From Stomorhina lunata (lineage: Eukaryota; Arthropoda; Insecta; Diptera; Rhiniidae), in NCBI GenBank assembly GCA_933228675.1, contig OW121743.1, forward strand, positions 79,293,995 to 79,357,994: a stretch of DNA of 64,000 bases. The letters run 5' to 3'. Every line of letters begins with the position of its first letter. Positions within the stretch are counted from its first letter, which is position 1. The notes under the pieces were generated by a model that saw nothing but the letters and a program-made list of their open reading frames with translations, was not told the DNA's origin and did no database searches. The position numbers and the translations under genes are program-made. This document shows, in pieces, positions 12,390 through 22,979 of this stretch.

Positions 12390-12965
12390 TTGCAAACTTT
12401 TATAGCGATCGGTGACCAATATTATAAAGATGGTCAAAATCGTTCAGTTATTATTTCTTGAGTTATTACTTCTTGACCTAAAGGCCGATTGCAAAAGATT
12501 TGAAATCTATATTTTGATGTTAAGATCTCCGAAAATAGGTATTAAATTTATATGGGGGAGCGACTTCAACTGTTTATTCAATAATAAATATTTGATTTTA
12601 CCCTATTTGACCTTCTTTTTAGATCACTTTCTGGTTAAGACTTTAAAAAGGGACATATACTATTGAACCTAGGGTATAACATTATCTACGTTTTAAATTT
12701 TATCAAAACTGTTTAATGTGTTTTAGCCTATTATGTTTGTAAGGGGCTCGGAGACTTCCACAGCTCTGATCGTTTTTTTCAATTTTTCCCTATTTTACCC
12801 TTTATTTAGACCGGACCAGTTTATGAAACGAAACATAAACGATTGAACCTTGTGGGTCATTGTTTTAAATTTCATTTACATCGGTTTACCCGTTTAGGAG
12901 TTTTGTTTTTGTAAGGGGTTAGGGGACTTCCCCTGCTCCTATCCTTTTTATTTTTTCAAAAGTAT
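12390..12965 (+). repeat. Degenerate tandem repeat, about 180-190-bp units, copy group 1
   Basis: Two adjacent units, about 12599-12788 and 12789-12960, share the order: CCCTATTTGACC or CCCTTTATTTAGACC, then a phrase ending in ACTATTGAACCT or ACGATTGAACCT, then GTTTTAAATTT, then TTTGTAAGGGG, then GGACTTCCCCTGCTCC or a variant. The same unit recurs at 15700-16560. A frame at 12412-12666 crosses the first unit but has no recognisable family and is probably chance. Confidence 0.55.
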
Positions 12966-13305
12966 GGCCATTGGTTAGAAATTTAAATTTGAATACTACC
13001 CTAAGTAGCGCTTCTGGGACCTGGTTTCAAAACAAATATAAGACACAACAATGGTATATCTCTATTAACATTAAACATTTTTGTCTCAATCGGTTAAGTC
13101 ATTAAGGCGTGTTTGAGTTTTAAACCCATTATACTATTTATTAAAGTTTTATATTCTTAAGTTTAGTAATTATAGCATTTTTGGTAAAAATTCATAGAAT
13201 TTTTATGTCCAAAAGGTCTGCATTGAATCATTTGAAACCGGCTTAAATAAATTAAAAAGAACTGAATCGAATTACAATTCATAAATGCCATAAATACATT
13301 TTGAG

Positions 13306-13352
13306 GCCCTATGCTCCACTGGGAGTCAAGGATAACAGAAGAAGAAGAAGAA
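13306..13352 (+). mobile_element. 3' tail of a non-LTR retrotransposon with GAA tail
   Basis: The phrase GCCCTATGCTCCACTGGGAG followed by TCAAGGATAACAG and then (AAG)n is repeated almost exactly at 37301-37335. A constant 3' end followed by a short microsatellite is the signature of a 5'-truncated non-LTR insertion. The family cannot be fixed from so short a piece; similar tails occur in fly RTE-like elements as I recall them. Confidence 0.5.
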
Positions 13353-14905
13353 TAAATACATTTATGATTTAAATGATAAAATTAAACTAATAAAAAATTT
13401 TAATTTCTAGAATTTTTAGAATTAGTCTAAGTTCAAACACATCAAGTTTTGCTCCATCAACTTTTAGTTTGTAGGTGAGAGAGGCAAGAGTAACAGAAGG
13501 GGGAAAAACTTGATTGTACTCTGAAATTCTTTCTCTTCCCTCATTCGTTTTGTCTTCTATTCTTTGCTCTTTTATTCTTTTTATTCAACTTGACATTTGA
13601 AAAAGGGAATAAAAAGAATAAACCCCAAAAAAGTTTCATACAAAATTTCAATGTGTAAACGTAAATGAAATTTCAAAAGAGAAAAAGAAAAAAATTAGCA
13701 AAGAAAAACTTGTTGTGTGTAAACTTAGACTTATTTTCATTAAAACTTATTTTAGTTAAATGAAAAACTAATATCTTAATGCAGATCTCTTATAACTACT
13801 TGATAAATTGTATACAAAAATATAATGACCCACATGAGACGGAATTAACTAAGAGAGACACAATAAAGTGCAATGACTGACCATGACAGTTTTAACTAAG
13901 AACGAAAAAAAAAAAAAACATTTAATAAACCCAAAGACCCACTTAATGGTATTTTTAGGGCGTGTGTACAAACATGCTATAAAGGTCATAAACACCCCAC
14001 CACCCCAGGGTGTTTGATATTAAAGATTAAGTGATAAAAAAAACACCATAAAAACCCACAATTTGTTTTCCGAATCGGGAAAACTGAAAATCATTTTTAT
14101 TATTTTAACAACACTTTGTAATACGTAGTTAGTTAATAAAGTTATAGTTATATTTATTTGCCTTTTTAAAATCTCTTAACAATTTGTTTATTTATTCAGT
14201 TGAAGTGTTACATTTACGATAATTCATTTGCGTTGTTTGGAATAACTTTTTGATATATTTTTTTGATTGTTCTAACATTTTTTTTGTGTATAATACCTAT
14301 TCGAGTAAATATTAAGCACTTGATTATATTAAAGATTTATACGATTATTTCGTGTTGTCATTCCACTGTTTTATTTCTACGAATGATTTTTTGTTTTTGC
14401 TATAAATATTATTATCTTGATTTCCTGTAAACGCTATTTTTTTGCCACCTTCCTCAAATGTTTTACGAGAAAACCACTTGTTTGTACTTATTTAGTGCTA
14501 AAATATTACGCACGCGAGATTATTGTTTCCATGTTGTAGTAGACAGGAACTTATGCAGCTGAAATTGCCAGACTTAAATGCATACGAACCTATGTTTTAA
14601 AACTAATATTGCATTTTAGCAGAAAATTAAAGGAATTAATTCTTTCGTTTGTTTTATTTATATACTAGATGGTAAGACCCGGAGTTGCCTGAGTTTTCTA
14701 ACGATTTAAGATTGTATATAAGATCACTTAATGTCGTCTTAATATGCAAATCTGCTAACTCACTTTCAGAAAATTTTACAGGAGAGACAAAAAAATTAAT
14801 TTATTTATTTCGAAATTATATTATGTTTTTTTTTTACAAAATTGTTTTACTAGAGGATTTAACAGTTTTTCTTATTATACCTTATTACACACTTTAACCC
14901 ATATC
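13353..14905. other. AT-rich noncoding stretch
   Basis: No supportable gene. A small GC-rich hairpin lies near 13992-14022 (ACACCCC facing GGGTGT). The frame at 14685-14897 has no recognisable content. Confidence 0.4.
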
Positions 14906-15460
14906 ATCCTACTGTTCCATTTTTGGAACGGTTGCTTTTTTTATTTGCATTTTTTTTTAAGGGAAGTGTAATCGTAATTATTTTTGTGCTCTGGTAACAC
15001 TGAAGCTGTCAGCTATTAAATTCAGGTTCCGTTGTTCCTTTCCAGTCCTTCCCAGCATTTTTGTTATTTTCTGATCATATTTGACTCTTTTTCGACTGCC
15101 GCGGACGATTAAAACAATCGAATATGCTATCATTTTCGATTCGAAAAAGTCTGTGCCTTCGGGAGAAAATGGTACCCTAGCCGCTACTCCCTTGATAGAA
15201 TCTTTTATGAGCACCTTTATGAATCTTTAATGAGCCATTTTCGAGTCATTTTGGTTATTTTTTCAGTTGATTTAACTAAATTTGTAATGAAAAATCTAAT
15301 ACTTTTAATTTTTTTTTATCATTTTGAATAAAGGTTACTTTATAAAAACCATTGTTTTCACTTTTTTGTGATATTTTTGTATGAACAATGGAAAATGATC
15401 CTACTGTTCCATTTTTGTATGAACAATGGAAAATGATCCTACTGTTCCATTTTTGGAACG
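14906..15460. repeat. Repeated TGTTCCATTTTTGGAACG motif and 38-bp duplication
   Basis: ATCCTAC followed by TGTTCCATTTTTGGAACG occurs at about 14906-14930 and again at about 15436-15460, in the same orientation. At 15373-15458 a 38-bp unit (ATTTTTGTATGAACAATGG then AAAATGATCCTACTGTTCC) is present twice in tandem. GTTCC and GGAAC within the motif are an inverted pair. Between the copies, on the minus strand at 14978-15214, is a 78-codon frame of fairly even composition that I do not recognise. The whole may be a decayed transposon. Confidence 0.45.
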
Positions 15461-15699
15461 TTACTAAAACTTAAGAATAGAAGGCTGATTTTTGTTTTTC
15501 GATATATACATTTGATCAGGATGGTTTGAATATAAGGTCTTATAATTTTTATCGAAATTTGATGACCGGAAGGTTGCTTGGGAAGATATGGGTTAAGAAT
15601 CAAATTAAAGAAAACTATTACTAATTGTCTTTCTCTACCACATGACATCAAAATTTCAATTTACTTTAAAGGTTGGTTTGCATATTTAGCTCGTTTTAC

Positions 15700-16560
15700 G
15701 CCTATCCTTATGTTAAAAGTTGACCCTCTATTTAGACCACTTCCCAGTTCAGGTTTTAAAATGTTACATAGACTATTGCACCTTGTGTATAACTTTATAT
15801 ATGTTTAAAATTTTATCCGTTTAAGCCTATTATTTGTGAAAGGGGATAGGGGACTTCTTTTGCTCCGATCCTTTTAATTTTTTTATATTCTGCCCTATTT
15901 GACCCTTTATTTACCCTGCTACCGGATCACTTTTTTAAGCGGGGCATAAACTATTGCGTCTTGTGGGTCTTTGTTTTAAATTTCATCAACATCTGTTAAT
16001 CCGCTTTGGAGTTTTATTTTTGTAATTGGGTAAAAAACTTCCACTGCTCCTATCCTTTTCATTTGTTTTAAATATTGTAAGAATAAGTATTGTGGACATA
16101 GTTCCCCTAGCAGAAAAATTATCATAATTTCAAATATGGCAGGATCAAATCCCCCAGCTCTGATAATATTTTTTCTTTTAATAAAACACAAAAATGATGA
16201 GAATGTCGGTTATATTAAGTTCATTGACCTTACCTCCTTTTCTTCTGCAGATACTCTTTAATACATTTATTTTTCCTGTGGGGATCTGAAACCCCCTGCT
16301 CCGATCCAGCCTATATTTGACCAACCTACTCTATAATAAACAATATTTTTGTATAAATATAACACTCGAATAATTATTTGTATGGAGGAGAAATTTTCCC
16401 CTTACCGATCCTACCAAACTTTGTGCAAACTAATACCATTGACCAAAAAGTCGGTTTGCAGAAAGTTTAAAACCTATACCCTGCTATAAAAATAAAAGAG
16501 AAAGTCCTCAGTCTGTATAGGGGATGAAACTTCCCTTGTCGTTTTTATTTTTATATAAAG
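15700..16560 (+). repeat. Degenerate tandem repeat, about 180-bp units, copy group 2
   Basis: At least two clear units (about 15717-15885 and 15886-16060) match those at 12599-12960: GACCCTCTATTTAGACC, ACTATTGCACCTTGTG, TTTAAAATTTTATC, then GGGGACTTCTTTTGCTCC with variants. Weaker units follow at about 16270 (CCCCCTGCTCCGATCC), 16385 and 16515. The repeating CCCCTGCTCCGATCC phrase is the best landmark. The two groups are separated by about 2.7 kb of other DNA. Confidence 0.55.
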
Positions 16561-17220
16561 TAACTGTTTTAGTTTAGCACATTTCCCATAATATATATGA
16601 GATACTGAGCTATTTAAGCCTGTAGTTAGAGCGTTTTTATGTACGAGATTTAAAAGTAAAACATAATCCTATTATAATCTGTGAGTTAAAATCTATCTAC
16701 ATTCATTCATTCGAGCTTCATTTCACAAAAAAAAATGTTATTGATCTTTAGTCGAAAGAAATCACGTTTATAATTCGAAAATTTTCAAAACCTACTTCAA
16801 AAGTTATCGTTAACACCCTGATAACAATAATGAATCTCTTCAAAACACCTTTAAACAAAATTCTTATAAATCAACTCGGTTAGGCAACACGATCGATGAA
16901 CATTCCGATGATAAGCTATTGCAAGCATTATATCAAGATGCCGGGTGGTACTAAGTCCACATTGAATAAATGGGAATCCAGCATCGCTTAAGCTTATTAA
17001 GTACAAATAATACGTAAATTCACTGGCAGATGTTCGACCAAACCCAAACTAGATTTAAGAGGATTTCTAAGGTTCATTAGTATCCAAAGATATTCCGGAA
17101 ATTTTTTAGATCAATACACACAAAAAACTGGAATGTTTTAAATGGCTCTGATTCTAATAAAGGTTCCATGTCGACCACCGTCATCAATATACAAAAAATG
17201 GTGATTATATTATATAGGTT
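16561..17220. other. Noncoding spacer
   Basis: No gene can be supported. The last part, TTCCATGTCGACCACCGTC at about 17164-17182, recurs in inverted and altered form near 43400-43430, so it belongs to the dispersed element containing the GGTAATGTGGTATA motif. Confidence 0.35.
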
Positions 17221-17442
17221 GGTAATGTGGTATAGAAACTTTTTTCATAAACTGACAATGTCAATAGTTCTGTCACAGCAATTACAAATAATTGATTCAA
17301 AAGGGAACAATTGGTAAGATGACAAAAAATGTAACAAAACTTATGTGGTAGACTTTAACACATTGCAAACATGTGGTGTACCACATTACCTAAGATTTTG
17401 TTTTATAGCTTTAAATGATAAACACTATACATGATTGTCCAT

Positions 17443-18723
17443 TAGGGTTGCCAGTCAGGCTGGATTCGACTGGATTGTTCAGCTTTTTTAGTGCTTGTCC
17501 AGTGTCAAGCTAAAATTAAATTTGTCCAGCTGAAAGCTAAAGAATTGAAATTTGTTTAATATTTTTAAAGAAAAGCTATTTTTATGAAAAATAACGCAAT
17601 AAAAACTTTTGAAAAAGTGTATTTTTTTTTCTTTTTTACGTAAGTGATTTATGCGTTGATTAATTGATTGCTTGATCAAGTCCATTTTGTAATAAAATTA
17701 CCCTCTATCAAATTTCCCCATTGCACTTACTTTACTAAATTGTTTATATCAAAAACCTGTTAAGATCAAAGGCCGAGCACATTTTAGAGTTCCATGCGCT
17801 TCAATCATGTGCGCATGGAATTGAAAGATTTTCCTCTACTTTTCGGACGTCGTTTTTTACGAGTTCATTCTGGATCGTTTTCGAATACTATTGTTGCTGG
17901 AGTATTTTCATACATTCGCACAATAACGCAGCCGGTGCTGTTTGATGCGTTTTACTATGTCGATATCAACGTATAACTCATACAGCTAATTGTTCATTCA
18001 ATGTCGATATTCATTGTTGGTGCAAACTGGTCCAAAGATTTTTCGTAGAATCTTCCTCTTAAAAACTACAAGAATACCTTTATCTGCCTGTGCAAGTGCC
18101 CATGATTCAACATCATATAATAACACGGGTAGTATAAGCGCTTTGTAGAGCGTAGTTGAAGTTCTTCCAGAGAGAGCTTTATTTCTTATCTGCATGCTTA
18201 TGCCAAAATAGCATCTGTTGGCAAATATGATTCTACATTTGATTTCGAAACTTGTGTCGGTACCAAAGTAAACAAATTCTTTTACAACCTCGTAGCTATA
18301 GTTCTCAACGGTCACATGTGTTCAATTCTTGAGAATTGCCTGCATGTAGAAACCAGCGGCTTTAATTCATTAACAACTAGACCCATTTTATTGAATTCCT
18401 TCTCGATACTTCAAAAGGCGACAGTCAAATCGAGCAATGTGCGTCCCATGATATCAATGTCGTCGACAAACACGAGTTGCATGTGTTTTCTGTTCAAAAT
18501 TGTTTCAGATGTATTAGCTGCAGCATCTCGGACAATTTCATTTTCTCTCGATATCGCTGCGGTTAATTACGGTATTCGGAATTCGGTTTATCATAAATTT
18601 AAAGATGCATCGAGCAAATTATTAAAGCATGTTTTTGATTATTAATGTCCAGCTAATTTTTGGGTTGTCAAGCTTTTTTTTCCCTATGTCCATCTTTTTC
18701 AGGATTTGTGTCTGGCAACCCTA
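17443..18723. mobile_element. hAT-like non-autonomous element with 8-bp target duplication
   Basis: The left end TAGGGTTGCCAG is mirrored exactly by the right end CTGGCAACCCTA. The flanking 8 bases TTGTCCAT are identical at 17435-17442 and 18724-18731. Short TAGGGTTGCCA-like inverted ends and an 8-bp duplication are the hallmarks of the hAT superfamily. Subterminal AGCTGGAC and AAGCTTGACA motifs occur near both ends. There is no hAT transposase inside; instead the element carries a reverse-transcriptase fragment in its middle, so it is non-autonomous. Confidence 0.8.
17998..18566 (-). pseudogene. Non-LTR retrotransposon reverse transcriptase fragment
   Basis: On the minus strand the part from 18566 to about 18316 reads SRENEIVRDAAANTSETI, HMQLVFVDDIDIMGR and EKEFNKMGLVVNELKP, with one internal stop. 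FVDD is the degenerate version of the catalytic YXDD/FADD motif. A frameshift near 18316 leads to a frame at 17998-18315 with EVVKEFVYFGTDTSFEIKC, NRCYFGISMQIRNKALSGR, LYKALILPVLLYDVESWAL and FKRKILRKIFGPVC. This order matches the palm and thumb region of LINE-type reverse transcriptases common in flies. Only the C-terminal half of the RT domain remains; no endonuclease is seen. It is dead and enclosed in the hAT-like element. Confidence 0.85.
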
Positions 18724-18811
18724 TTGTCCATGTAGACGGTTAAATCATATTTTAATCGGACAAAACCTAAAAATTTGTCAATCTTAAAAGAAACAGCTAT
18801 ACCACATTACC

Positions 18812-20039
18812 AGCACTTCCTTTAATATATAAAATTCTAATGTTAATGACTTGCTCATCGCCCAGCCAAAACGACTAAAGGTAGATATCTGAAATTTGGA
18901 TAGTAGATACATTTTAAAATGTATATATCCACTAGATTTTTGGAAAATGGGTTATTTGATGGGAAAAAGGGTAAAACAAGGTAAAAAATATTTAAATACA
19001 CAAAGTATCAATGTTCTAAACCAATGTTTGAAGGAGCAACATATATGTAACAAATAACGAATACAAGTCTTTTTGAAATTTTGGTAAAAGGATGATAAAA
19101 AACTTATACGTTTTGAGTATGTTTTTTTCGTATTTACATTGAATGACACATTTATTTAAATAAGTATTTATTCGTAATACCAAAAAATGATAAATTAAAG
19201 GTCATTATTGACGCATTTACCTATTCCACTCTTATTAAAAATTAGGGATTAAAACTTAAAAGAACTATTAACTCGCTTACATCATTCTTACTTTACATTT
19301 TCAAATATCTATCATTGGAATTGTTTTTAAATTCTTAATGTGTCTATAGTAATTGACAATTACCAACCCTGAATTTCTAATTTCTGTGGGAAATTTTCCA
19401 CTTGTAAAGACAATAATGAAATGGGACTTTATTGTAATGCGATTACGTAATTAATCATTTATTTTAATGATTTTTTGTTGAAATAAAGTACAGTGCTACA
19501 GAAAGTTTGGGAATTTTTCTGTCTTTTGTCAGGAAATAGGTTTTAGCTCCGGGAAATACCTTTTCATCTTCACTATAAATCTTTTGAGGTCTGGACAAAT
19601 AGGGTGGGTGCGGATGTGAATCGAAGACTTCGTTGTAGCTGTTGCGTTTTCCCATATTTTAAAATCGATTTTTTACGTGCAGTCTTCTCGGCTGAATGTC
19701 GATATGACATCGGTGTTAATGATGATCCATTGCTACATTATCGACCTAAAGATTCCGGTTTATTACGTCTAACCAAATTCATTTCGATTTGTCTAACGCA
19801 TTTTTTTTTTATATTTTTAGAGTCTCATCTATCTTGACCAATCTCATTTTTAGGTCTTCTAAAAGAATTTGGTTGGTCCCTCCAATCCAACCAAAGAATG
19901 TTATCACTTTTTCGGCTAAAAACGACAAAAAAAAATTTACTGTTTTGAACATTTAAACTTAAATAGATATAATTTTTGTGTGATATATAAATTTCTTAGA
20001 AATAAAATAAATTTCGGAAAAATCGGCAAAACTTTGCAT
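18812..20039. other. Noncoding spacer with unrecognised frames
   Basis: AT-rich. The part 19590-19850 has more even composition and short frames on both strands, but none matches a family I know. It could be the body of the element whose end lies at 20483. Confidence 0.35.
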
Positions 20040-20483
20040 CCGATATTACCAAAATTCTTAACCTAAGACGTTAAAAAGTTGAAATTTTTTCGAATATCTC
20101 ATAAACTATAGGAGGTAAACCATACGTGTAGATCTCAGCTAGAGATTCAGATTTCGATCAGATTTCGCATATATAAAAATCTTTTATATCGGATCAAAAA
20201 TGTAACTTCTGAATCGTTTTTAATTTTTGAAAAAAACCCGAGGTGCCCTACTTTGAGGGCATAAAGCTTCCCTCCTACCGTATCTCGATTCGAAAATAAA
20301 ATTATTCGAATTCCTATACATAAAGTATTGTGTTTCGAAAACATTTTCTTTCGAATCGAGATACGGAGTAACCCCCCTGTTAAGTCTATAGACTCCAAAT
20401 TCTAAAATTAAGCTGATAATAATCGAGCTTACCGTTTAAAAGTTCTTAAGTTATTTATTTAACATTTTTTTCAAACCACTGTG
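20040..20483 (-). mobile_element. Solo end related to the CACAGTG foldback element
   Basis: The segment ends in AAACCACTGTG at 20483, matching the right end of the foldback element (AAACCACTGTG at 33541). About 240 bp inside lies ACCCGAGGTGCCCTACTTTGA, which parallels ACCCGAGGTGACCAACTTTGA of the foldback arm at about 33362. Phrases like TTTAAAAGTTCTTAAGTTAT parallel the arm's GTTAAAAAGTTACGGAATTA. No matching left end was found, so it is a fragment. The palindromic MITE at 20263-20378 is inserted within it. Confidence 0.5.
20263..20378. mobile_element. Short palindromic MITE, copy 2
   Basis: CGTATCTCGATTCGAAAATA at 20279 faces TTTCTTTCGAATCGAGATACG ending at 20365, followed by GAGTAACCCCCC. 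This is the same palindrome as at 11596-11703, in opposite orientation judging by the GGGGGTTA-type end. The arms are better preserved than in copy 1. No protein is encoded. Confidence 0.65.
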
Positions 20484-21470
20484 CATTGTAGCTTAAAAGC
20501 AAAACATGCAAATATATGCAGGTGAACTATATACAGTTAGAAAGCCTAGACTTAAGCCTTTTATTGCTTTGCAGGTTTTTATTCAAAAAAGTTCTAACTC
20601 ACCCAAACTTTAGTCTTATTTTTTCCAAAAATCTTTTTAATTATAATTTTATGAATAAATTAAGAGCTTTTCTTTTTTTGTAGTTTTTATTATAGAGTGT
20701 TTAAGTCATATTTTAATATAAGCTCTAATCACACATTGGTAATTAAAAGCAAAAAATGCAAATATATGCAGATGAATTTTACACAGTTTGAAAGCTTAGA
20801 TTTTAGCCTTTTATTGGATATAAATTTTTCTCTGTAGGTTATTATTCAAAAAAGTTGTAACCCATCTAAACTTAGAACTAATTTTTTTTTAAATCTTTTA
20901 AATTGTAAATGTATAAACAAATTATGAGCATTACTTTTTTTGGTTTTTTATTATAGAGAGTTTTAGTCATATTTTAATATTTGCTCTAATCACACATTGT
21001 TAACTAAAAACAAAATATGCAAATATATGCAGATTATTTATATACAGTTCGAAAGCTTAGATTTTAGCCTTTTATTGGATATACATTTTGCTTTGTAGGT
21101 TATTATTCTAAAAAGTTCTAACCCATCCAAACTTAGGTCAATTTTTTTCCAAAAATATTTTAAATCGTAAATGTTTGAACAAATTAAGAACTTTTCTTTT
21201 TTTTTTAACTTTTATTATAGAAAGTTTTAGACATATTTTAATATTAGCTCTAATCACACATTGTTAATTAAAAGCAAAATATGCAAATATATGCAAAATA
21301 ATTATACACAGTTCGAAAGCTTAGATTTTAGCTTATTATTGGTTATACATTTTGCTTTGTAGTTTATTATTCAAAAAAGTTCTAACTCATCCAAACTTAA
21401 GTCTAACTCCATTTTTTTCCAAAAATCTTTTAAATTGTAAATGTATGAACAAATTAAGAGCTTTTCAAGA
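20484..21470 (+). repeat. Tandem repeat of about 250-264 bp, nearly four copies
   Basis: The landmark ATGCAAATATATGCA (slightly varied) occurs at 20506, 20756, 21017 and 21281, giving spacings of 250, 261 and 264 bp. Each unit also holds GAAAGCTTAGATTTTAGCC, TTCAAAAAAGTTCTAAC, and AGCTCTAATCACACATTG. The last copy stops near 21470. ATGCAAAT is the classical octamer bound by POU-domain proteins, but its role here, if any, is unknown. Confidence 0.85.
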
Positions 21471-22979
21471 AAAATAATCTGGCAACTACGCAGGAGTAAT
21501 CTGGACATTATTTTACTCTTTCTTAACTTTTTATTATTTTCTGTTTTTGTTATTACTTTTGTTGTAGCTGATTGTAACCTTGACATTCGTTTCAATTTTC
21601 TACATGTTTATGTTTTTACAATCAGATTCATTTCAAATTTATATATCAAAGAATACAGGGTGTGAAGAAAGAATGTGCGTGTGTAAATAAAGTCTGTTCG
21701 ACTAACTGACTGGTTGCATGTCCGTCGTGACTTGTTGTCTGTTATTGTTTGTATACAATTCAAGTTTGTCTGAAATAAAATTAATAAAAATAATTGTTAT
21801 TCAATTTGTATGTACTTTTTGCGCTTTCGAATAAAATCTTAAGTATATAGAAGAGAATTTGAAAAAAAAAAAATAAAAAAATAAAAAAGAAATCTTTACT
21901 GAAGGTATTAAATGAAACCAACCAAACATTAAGAAGCTTATAACAATTGTTAGTTAAGAGAAAAAGTCATTTCTTATAGGTAGTATTTATATTTGACGTA
22001 ACAAATGTTTAGGTTTTAAACAGGTTTAAACTATTTAATTCAGGAAACATTGTATAATTTTTTAGAAATATTTTTTACAATTATCTAATAAAAAAACTAT
22101 TCTCTTATCATTACAGGTAATTAACCTCACGGCCCTGAATTAAATTCGTCTTACTATACATTTAGTTATTATTAAGTGAGTACTTTTTCATGACTATTGA
22201 TTTTTTTAATATAATTGTTAAAATTTTGCCTTTAAAATGTTAACATTTTAAGTATTTATTTTTGTTATCTGAGTATTATTAGGCCTTTCGTTTTTTCCTC
22301 TTCCTTTTAATTTAATACGTCTAAAACACAAATTTTTTGTTAAATAGAATGTCATGGCTTAGAATTATTCAGGGCTGTCTTGTTACTAACAATTGTAAGG
22401 TAATGAAAATATGTAGAAAATTTTACATGTTTATTCTTTAAGCCTTTGAACAAATTTAGAAAAGTTTAGGACCTTGAGGAACTTTATTAGATCTAGAATT
22501 AAAAAAATATGTCGATCGTAACTTCGTAGAGTTTTCTTGATCTAGGGAAGGCTTAGGCAAAACTAAAGATTTCTTTGGAAGAATTTTAAGTTCTATAATA
22601 TCTCTTACTTATTGAAGTTATATTAATTTTCGGTTTAGGTTGACCTGGGCTGTCATTTATCAAAGTTAATGACAACTTTACAATTTTTTTTTTCAATTAT
22701 TTTCAATGTATTTTTTTCAATTACAATTAAAATTACAGTTACAATTAAACACCTGTAAATTTTAATTTCCAACTAATTACCTTGACTAACGGTTTCTCTT
22801 AAAAAATTTCTAATAAATAAAAATATTTATTACTTAAAATTCTGATAAACCGCAATACTAATATTAACCACATTATCCATGAGCCATTACTTGTGAAATA
22901 GATATTGCAAAAATTTTAAAATTAATAAACTTTAGAATTTTATTAATACATATTTCAAGTTATTAAAGTTTAAAAAAAA
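21471..22979. other. AT-rich spacer
   Basis: No supportable gene or element. The two overlapping frames on opposite strands around 21371-21665 lack any recognisable domain. Confidence 0.4.

Larger units (their letters stand above)
17221..18811. mobile_element. Segment bounded by inverted GGTAATGTGGTATAG motifs
   Basis: GGTAATGTGGTATAG at 17221 faces its exact inverse CTATACCACATTACC ending at 18811; another inverted copy is near 17378-17391. The hAT-like element at 17443-18723 sits inside, so the original segment was only about 310 bp. The same motif pair is found at 42849 and 43395. Flanking sequence outside the motif is partly shared between copies, so these are probably subterminal sites and the true ends are not defined. 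Confidence 0.4.

Noticed and set aside
14978..15214. 78-codon minus-strand frame
   Set aside because: Composition is not repetitive, but I find no motif of transposase, reverse transcriptase or any cellular family; left as part of an unresolved repeat.
17221..17391. A 171-bp element with TA duplication bounded by GGTAATGTGGTA motifs
   Set aside because: Flanking sequence is shared with the copy near 43400, so the motif is probably not the true terminus.
18316..18645. 109-codon plus-strand frame
   Set aside because: Shadow of the reverse-transcriptase fragment on the minus strand.
19604..19837. 77-codon plus-strand frame and overlapping minus-strand frame
   Set aside because: No recognisable domain; both strands are open only over short lengths.
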